Shown here piece after piece: positions 59,350 to 64,000 of a DNA stretch of 64,000 nt. The stretch is from Hoeflea sp. YIM 152468 (GTDB lineage Bacteria; Pseudomonadota; Alphaproteobacteria; Rhizobiales; Rhizobiaceae): the NCBI RefSeq assembly GCF_029210485.1, contig NZ_JARGET010000008.1, positions 1 to 64,000 on the forward strand, given 5' to 3'. The stretch's first letter is position 1. The number at the start of each line of letters is the position of its first letter. Position numbers and translations under genes: made by a program. The notes beneath the pieces were generated by a model. The model made no database searches. It had not been told where the DNA came from and saw only the letters and a program-made list of their open reading frames with translations.

Positions 59350-60531
59350 TCAGCGGATCAGCGGCTGGCCGCCAGCCTTGAGATCGAGATGGTCGGACTG
59401 ATCGGGCAGGAATGTCGGGCCGACCATGCGGACATGTTGCCGGTCCTCGGTCAGCGGACGTTCTGCGGTGGAAGCGGCCAGCACGGCGGCGACATCTCTC
59501 AGGTTCAGGTGTATGTCGGCCTCGAGCGCGGTTTCGGGATCCTCGCCGGGATCGGGCCGACTGAACGGGCGAACCCATGTGGTCACCGCCTCATCACCAC
59601 TGGTCTCGCCATTCAACAGGGCCTCGCGGCGCTGCATTTCCTTGTAAAATGCAGCCATGTTGCAGCCGCAGGCCTTGCTCATCGGTGCACCTGCATTGCG
59701 GTAGGCGAAGGCATTGGGCATTTCCGTGTAGGGGGTCCGGGTGCGGGCCGAGACCATATCTTGGCTTTCCTGACCCAGTGCCGAGTGGAAATACAATTCG
59801 GTCTTGATCCCCGGACACATCATCTGGCAGGTGCGTTCGTCGCGGGCGAAATCCGACGCAGCCGCAGCGGAGGAGACGGGAAAGAAAAATCCGTCGCAAC
59901 TGCGCACACACAGCGTCCGGTAGTTGCCGCCGCGGGAGGCCTTCGGCTCTATGACGATACGGGCGCGGTTTGTGTCCGAGCGGCCGGCGCTCGCCGCGCG
60001 TTCGACCCGGTTTCGTTGCGTGCGGACAACCGAGACGGCGCCCGCCGGTTTTCTGGAGGGCCGGCTCAAGGCTGCCTGCTCCCCTTTGAGCTTGGCGGCC
60101 TGCACGCGCGCACGTCTGCCGTCGCAATCATTGGCCCTGAGGGCCGCCTCGATGCGGCGGACGGCCAGCTTGCTGTCGCGGCTGGCGTAGGAATCGCGCT
60201 TGCGTTCGAGCGCATCAAGATTGGCGCGCATTTTGACGTGCGCTGCACCGAGCTTGGCGCAGGCCTTGGCGTTCTGACCGCCTCTGACGATGAAGCTGCC
60301 GCTCCTGCAGCCAAAACGGCTGAGATCGGCCCGGACCTGGCGGATCTGCTGGCCTTGGCGAACCGCGGCATCGGCGTAGCGCTGGAATTTGGCGGACGAG
60401 CCTGCGGTTGCGGCGGCGTTGCCGAGCTGTGCCTGAAGCCGTGTGCAGACGTTCGATGCCTGCGCCGCGCTAGTCCCGGCCAGGCCCAGAGCGAGCAGGA
60501 TCATGGAACAGCGACCAAAAACGCGACGCAT
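59350..60531 (-). CDS. DUF2865 domain-containing secreted protein
   Basis: A 393-residue protein with a signal peptide (about residues 1-26, ending AAQAS) and a DUF2865 domain in the C-terminal half: CVRSCDGFFFPVS, CQMMCPGIKTELYF, YTEMPNAFAYRNAGAPMSKACGCNM. The family is confined mostly to Hyphomicrobiales and is cysteine-rich; the function is unknown, perhaps cell-envelope associated. An Arg-rich linker spans about residues 120-200. Confidence 0.92.
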   Translation of the reverse strand: MRRVFGRCSMILLALGLAGTSAAQASNVCTRLQAQLGNAAATAGSSAKFQRYADAAVRQGQQIRQVRADLSRFGCRSGSFIVRGGQNAKACAKLGAAHVKMRANLDALERKRDSYASRDSKLAVRRIEAALRANDCDGRRARVQAAKLKGEQAALSRPSRKPAGAVSVVRTQRNRVERAASAGRSDTNRARIVIEPKASRGGNYRTLCVRSCDGFFFPVSSAAAASDFARDERTCQMMCPGIKTELYFHSALGQESQDMVSARTRTPYTEMPNAFAYRNAGAPMSKACGCNMAAFYKEMQRREALLNGETSGDEAVTTWVRPFSRPDPGEDPETALEADIHLNLRDVAAVLAASTAERPLTEDRQHVRMVGPTFLPDQSDHLDLKAGGQPLIR

Positions 60532-60700
60532 GACAGTCTCCAGGACAGGTACAAAGTTGTTTCGTATCCAAACAATAGCCTGGATACCCTAACAGTCTTC
60601 ATACTAGTGCTGAGACGCGGCGGCGCCAACCACAACCGTTTGTTTACCTTAACCGGGGGCGAGGGGCCGGATCCGGGAAACCGCCATTGATGCGTTGCCC

Positions 60701-63016
60701 TTAGCCGGTGGATGACGCCTCCACCACCGCCAGGGCCACCATGTTGACCACACCGCGTGAGGTCACCGATGGCGAAAGAATATGGGCGGGCAGGGCATTG
60801 CCGAGCAGGATCGGTCCGACATGCAGGGCGTCCGTCATCGTCTTGACCACACCCAGCGCGATATTGGCCGCGTCGAGCGTGGGGAACACCAGCAGATTGG
60901 CTTCACCCGTCAGCGTGCTGTCGGGCATCACCCGGTGGCGCAGGGCTTCGGATATGGCGGAGTCGCCGTGCATCTCACCATCCACCTCCAATTCGGGGGC
61001 CAGCGCGCGGATCATCTTGAGGGCACGGCGCATCTTGTCCGCACTCTCGGAATCGCGTGAGCCGAAATTCGAATGCGACAGCAGTGCTGCTTTCGGGATG
61101 ATGCCGAAACGGCGGATTTCTTCGGCCGCCATGATCGTGGTTTCGGCAATTTCCTCGGCGCTGGGGTCGAAGGAGACATAGGTGTCGGTGAAGAATGTCG
61201 CGCCCCGCTGCGAAATCAGCAGGCTCAGTGCGGAAAAATCGATCACGCCTTCGCGCTTGCCAATGATCTGCGCCACATCGCGCAGATGTCTGGAGTAGCG
61301 GCCTTCAAGCCCGCAAATCAGCGCGTCGGCCTCGCCGCGGCGCACGGACAAGGCGCCAATAACCGTCGCATTGGTGCGGACAATGGTGCGTGCCGCTTCC
61401 GGGATCACACCCTTGCGTCCGACAATTGAGAAATATTCATCCACATAGTCGCGAAATCGTGGATCATCTTCGGGGTTGGTGACGGCAAAATCCACGCCCG
61501 GCCTGATTCGGAGACCAAATCGCTTGAGGCGGGATTCGATGATGCTGGGACGGCCGATCAGGATCGGCTCGGCGATGCCTTCTTCCAAGAGCACCTGTGC
61601 GGCGCGCAAAACCCGCTCATCTTCGCCTTCGGCAAAGATCACGCGCTTCTTGGTGGCGGATTTGGCGGAGGTGAACAGCGGCTTCATGATCAGGCCGGAG
61701 CGGAAGATAAAGCGGTTGAGCTTGTCGACATAGGCTTCCATGTCGGCAATCGGCCGGCGGGCGACGCCGGATTTTGTGGCCGCTTCGGCCACAGCCGGTG
61801 CGATGCGCAGGATCAAACGCTGGTCGAAGGGAGAGGGAATGAGATATTCCGGGCCAAACACCGGCGTTTCGCCGGAATAGGCACGCGCCGCAATGTCGGA
61901 GGGTTCTTCCTTTGCCAGCCCCGCTATGGCGCGAACGGCAGCCATCTTCATTTCTTCGTTGATGGTTCGCGCGCCGCAATCGAGCGCCCCGCGGAAGATA
62001 TAGGGGAAGCACAGGACATTGTTGACCTGGTTGGGGAAATCGGACCGCCCGGTGCAGATCATCGCATCGGGGCGTGCGGCGCGGGCAACGTCCGGCATGA
62101 TTTCCGGCGACGGGTTGGCCAGCGCCATGATCAACGGATGCTCTGCCATGTTGGCAAGCATCTCCGGCTTGAGCACGCCCGCAGCCGACAGGCCGAGAAA
62201 CACGTCGGCGCCGCCGATCGAGTCGGCCAGCGCCCGGTTGTCGGATTTCTGCGCGTAGATCGACTTCCACTGGTCCATCATTTCGGTGCGCCCCTCATAG
62301 ACGAGGCCGTCAATGTCATGAACCCAGATGTTTTCGCGTCTGGCGCCCATCGTCACCAGCAGGTTGAGGCAGGCAAGGGCGGCTGCCCCAGCGCCGGAAG
62401 TGACGATCTTGGCATCCTCGAGCGTCTTGCCGGCCAGTTCAAGGCCATTGAGGATGCAGGCTGCGACGATGATGGCGGTGCCATGCTGGTCATCATGAAA
62501 CACCGGAATGTCCATGATCTCACGCAGCTGCTGCTCGACTTCAAAGCATTCCGGTGACTTGATGTCCTCAAGATTGATGCCGCCAAACGTCGGTTCGAGT
62601 GCGGAAATCACGCTGACCATGCGCTCCACATCCGGGGCGTCGATCTCGATGTCGAAAACGTCGATGCCGGCAAACTTCTTGAACAGGACAGCCTTGCCTT
62701 CCATCACCGGCTTGGAGGCCAGCGGCCCGATATTGCCAAGGCCGAGCACGGCTGTGCCGTTGGACACGACCGCCACCAGATTGGCGCGCGCGGTGTAGGA
62801 GTCTGCCGCATCGGGGTCGTCCCGGATGGCGAGGCAGGGCGCGGCAACGCCGGGCGAATAGGCCAGCGCCAGATCGCGCTGGTTGCCCAGCGTCTTGGTT
62901 GCCTGGATCTCGAGCTTACCGGGACGTGGGTAGCGATGATAGAACAGGGCGTTCTCATCCAGTTCGCCACTGGACGGCTTCGGATCGGCTGCGCGTTTGG
63001 TGTCGGTGGAGGTCAT
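60701..63016 (-). CDS. maeB: NADP-dependent malic enzyme with phosphotransacetylase-like domain
   Basis: Decarboxylates malate to pyruvate with NADP. 771 residues: N-terminal malic enzyme (about residues 1-430) with [11 protein letters not shown]-type start ([16 protein letters not shown]), [27 protein letters not shown], the metal-binding [11 protein letters not shown], and a C-terminal phosphate acetyltransferase-like domain (about 440-771, [23 protein letters not shown]) that regulates oligomerisation or acetyl-CoA response. This is the rhizobial tme/maeB architecture. Its start has only a weak ribosome-binding site. Confidence 0.96.
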   Translation of the reverse strand: MTSTDTKRAADPKPSSGELDENALFYHRYPRPGKLEIQATKTLGNQRDLALAYSPGVAAPCLAIRDDPDAADSYTARANLVAVVSNGTAVLGLGNIGPLASKPVMEGKAVLFKKFAGIDVFDIEIDAPDVERMVSVISALEPTFGGINLEDIKSPECFEVEQQLREIMDIPVFHDDQHGTAIIVAACILNGLELAGKTLEDAKIVTSGAGAAALACLNLLVTMGARRENIWVHDIDGLVYEGRTEMMDQWKSIYAQKSDNRALADSIGGADVFLGLSAAGVLKPEMLANMAEHPLIMALANPSPEIMPDVARAARPDAMICTGRSDFPNQVNNVLCFPYIFRGALDCGARTINEEMKMAAVRAIAGLAKEEPSDIAARAYSGETPVFGPEYLIPSPFDQRLILRIAPAVAEAATKSGVARRPIADMEAYVDKLNRFIFRSGLIMKPLFTSAKSATKKRVIFAEGEDERVLRAAQVLLEEGIAEPILIGRPSIIESRLKRFGLRIRPGVDFAVTNPEDDPRFRDYVDEYFSIVGRKGVIPEAARTIVRTNATVIGALSVRRGEADALICGLEGRYSRHLRDVAQIIGKREGVIDFSALSLLISQRGATFFTDTYVSFDPSAEEIAETTIMAAEEIRRFGIIPKAALLSHSNFGSRDSESADKMRRALKMIRALAPELEVDGEMHGDSAISEALRHRVMPDSTLTGEANLLVFPTLDAANIALGVVKTMTDALHVGPILLGNALPAHILSPSVTSRGVVNMVALAVVEASSTG

Positions 63017-63244
63017 CTGCGGCTCTTCTTTACTGAAAGCAAATGGGTGTGCCGGTCGCGGTCGATTCGCCGGGCATCAGGATTGGGTGCGAGGAGAGGC
63101 GGGCGGCTGCATGGCGGCTCAATGCAGCGCAATCGGCGCCGAGCCTGTCGAAAGTCATGCAACCCCCCTCCAAAAACCATTTCAGTGGTTCGATTCAGTT
63201 CTAGAACCGATCACGCTCAAATGGAACCTGTTTGATGGGCGGTT

Positions 63245-64000
63245 TCAACCCCAGAGGTCGGCCGAGGGCGGGGAGACGAGCGAGCCGGAATAGACCAGGC
63301 CCGGCGACTGGTCGCGGGCGAGCAGCAGCGGCCCGTCAAGATCGACCCAATCGGCGTCCTGGGCCAGCAGCACCGCCGGCGCCATTGCCAGCGAGGAGCC
63401 GACCATGCAGCCGATCATCACCCCGAAGCCAAGCTCGCGGGCACGATCACGCATCTTCAGAGCCTCGGTGAGGCCGCCGGTCTTGTCCAGCTTGATGTTG
63501 ATTGCGTCATAGCGGCCAAGCAGCGAATCGAGGTCGGCGCGGGTGTGAACGCTTTCATCGGCGCAGATCGGCACCGGACGCGGTATATGGGCCAGAATCT
63601 CGTCCTTGCCGGCAGGCAATGGTTGCTCGATCAGGCCCACGTGCAGTTCGGCAGCCAGCAACAGATGTTCGCGAATGTTGCCTTCATCCCAGCCTTCATT
63701 GGCGTCAAGGATGATTTCCGCATTGGGGGCGGCGCTGGCCACCGCATGCATGCGGGCCCGGTCATCGGATGTGCCGACCTTGACCTTGAGCAGCTTCTGC
63801 GACGCGTGCGCGCGGGCTTCGGCAGCCATGTCGGCGGGTTCGCCGAGCGAAATCGTCACAGCGGTGGGAACCGGGCGGGGCAGCATGCGGCAGGCCGTGG
63901 AGGAGGCGCGTGTGCCGCTCAGCTTGGCTTCGAGATCCCACAGGGCACAATCAATGGCGTTGCGCGCCGCACCGGCCGCCATGGCGCTTTGCAGCTCATC
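63245..64000 (-). CDS. L-Ala-D/L-Glu (dipeptide) epimerase, enolase superfamily, 5' end outside window
   Basis: C-terminal barrel of an enolase-superfamily epimerase that interconverts L-Ala-D-Glu and L-Ala-L-Glu during murein recycling. Catalytic Lys in LLKVKVGTSDD, metal ligands in ILDANEGW, EQPL and ICADESV, then INIKLDKTGGLTEAL and GCMVGSSLAMAP. The N-terminal capping domain is missing only because the frame runs past position 64000 (reading DELQSAMAAG at the boundary); it is not a truncated gene on this evidence. Confidence 0.9.
   Translation of the reverse strand, partial: DELQSAMAAGAARNAIDCALWDLEAKLSGTRASSTACRMLPRPVPTAVTISLGEPADMAAEARAHASQKLLKVKVGTSDDRARMHAVASAAPNAEIILDANEGWDEGNIREHLLLAAELHVGLIEQPLPAGKDEILAHIPRPVPICADESVHTRADLDSLLGRYDAINIKLDKTGGLTEALKMRDRARELGFGVMIGCMVGSSLAMAPAVLLAQDADWVDLDGPLLLARDQSPGLVYSGSLVSPPSADLWG

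Overview
The window is bacterial chromosome of high G+C content with dense, mostly operonic genes. Gene content (LuxR/LuxI pair with a small co-translated partner, inositol catabolism, phnCDEE transport, class II DAHP synthase, NADP malic enzyme with a phosphotransacetylase-like tail, DUF2865, DUF1326/DUF2182, rhizobial-type palindromic repeats) points to an alphaproteobacterium of the Hyphomicrobiales (Rhizobiales), probably a Hoeflea-, Phyllobacteriaceae- or Rhizobiaceae-like organism. The genus is inference. No rRNA, CRISPR array, prophage or complete insertion sequence is visible.

Layout. 0-0.4 kb: a lower-GC stretch with a gene fragment. 0.45-10.7 kb: housekeeping and cell-envelope genes: moaA, a DUF971 protein, a MarR regulator divergent from an alpha/beta hydrolase with a tandem operator between them, two L,D-transpeptidases, a diguanylate cyclase, an FkbM methyltransferase and class I fumarase. 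11-16.7 kb: a PfkB kinase, then a tightly overlapping phnD-phnC-phnE-phnE-HAD operon preceded by a convincing Pho box. 16.9-21 kb: a sugar ABC transporter (ATPase, permease, binding protein) divergent from a LacI regulator, with a perfect palindromic operator between them. 21-29.6 kb: a globin with a C-terminal extension, a CDF metal exporter, a persulfide dioxygenase-like/rhodanese pair, a DUF1326/DUF2182 pair divergent from a winged-helix TPR regulator, and two unrecognised envelope genes.

29.7-39.6 kb is a myo-inositol catabolic locus: two Gfo/Idh/MocA oxidoreductases and an IolE/MocC-like protein run leftward; iolD, a phytanoyl-CoA-type oxygenase, iolC, iolB, an IolJ-like aldolase and an iolG-like dehydrogenase run rightward. 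The divergent promoter region contains the same palindrome core (TTTGCAACCGGTTGCAAA) found beside the LacI gene 13 kb away, so the transporter, LacI and the inositol genes probably form one regulon.

40.5-42.3 kb is a quorum-sensing module (luxR, luxI, 76-codon gene) in which a perfect 12-bp inverted repeat sits over the luxI ribosome binding site. 42.6-44.2 kb holds cbpM/cbpA and a tRNA-Val. 44.3-64 kb is largely core metabolism and redox: gph, rpiA, glutathione reductase, a GH19-like lysin, thioredoxin 2, an aldehyde dehydrogenase, a GGCT-like protein, class II DAHP synthase, a GFA protein, an extradiol-type dioxygenase, NAD synthetase, an MFS transporter, DUF2865, malic enzyme and a dipeptide epimerase cut by the window end. 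Three palindromic repeat elements lie at 30.9, 53.5 and 54.3 kb.

The observations most worth following up are the shared LacI-type operator tying transport to inositol catabolism, the oxygenase embedded in the inositol operon, and the hairpin that could mask the luxI ribosome binding site.
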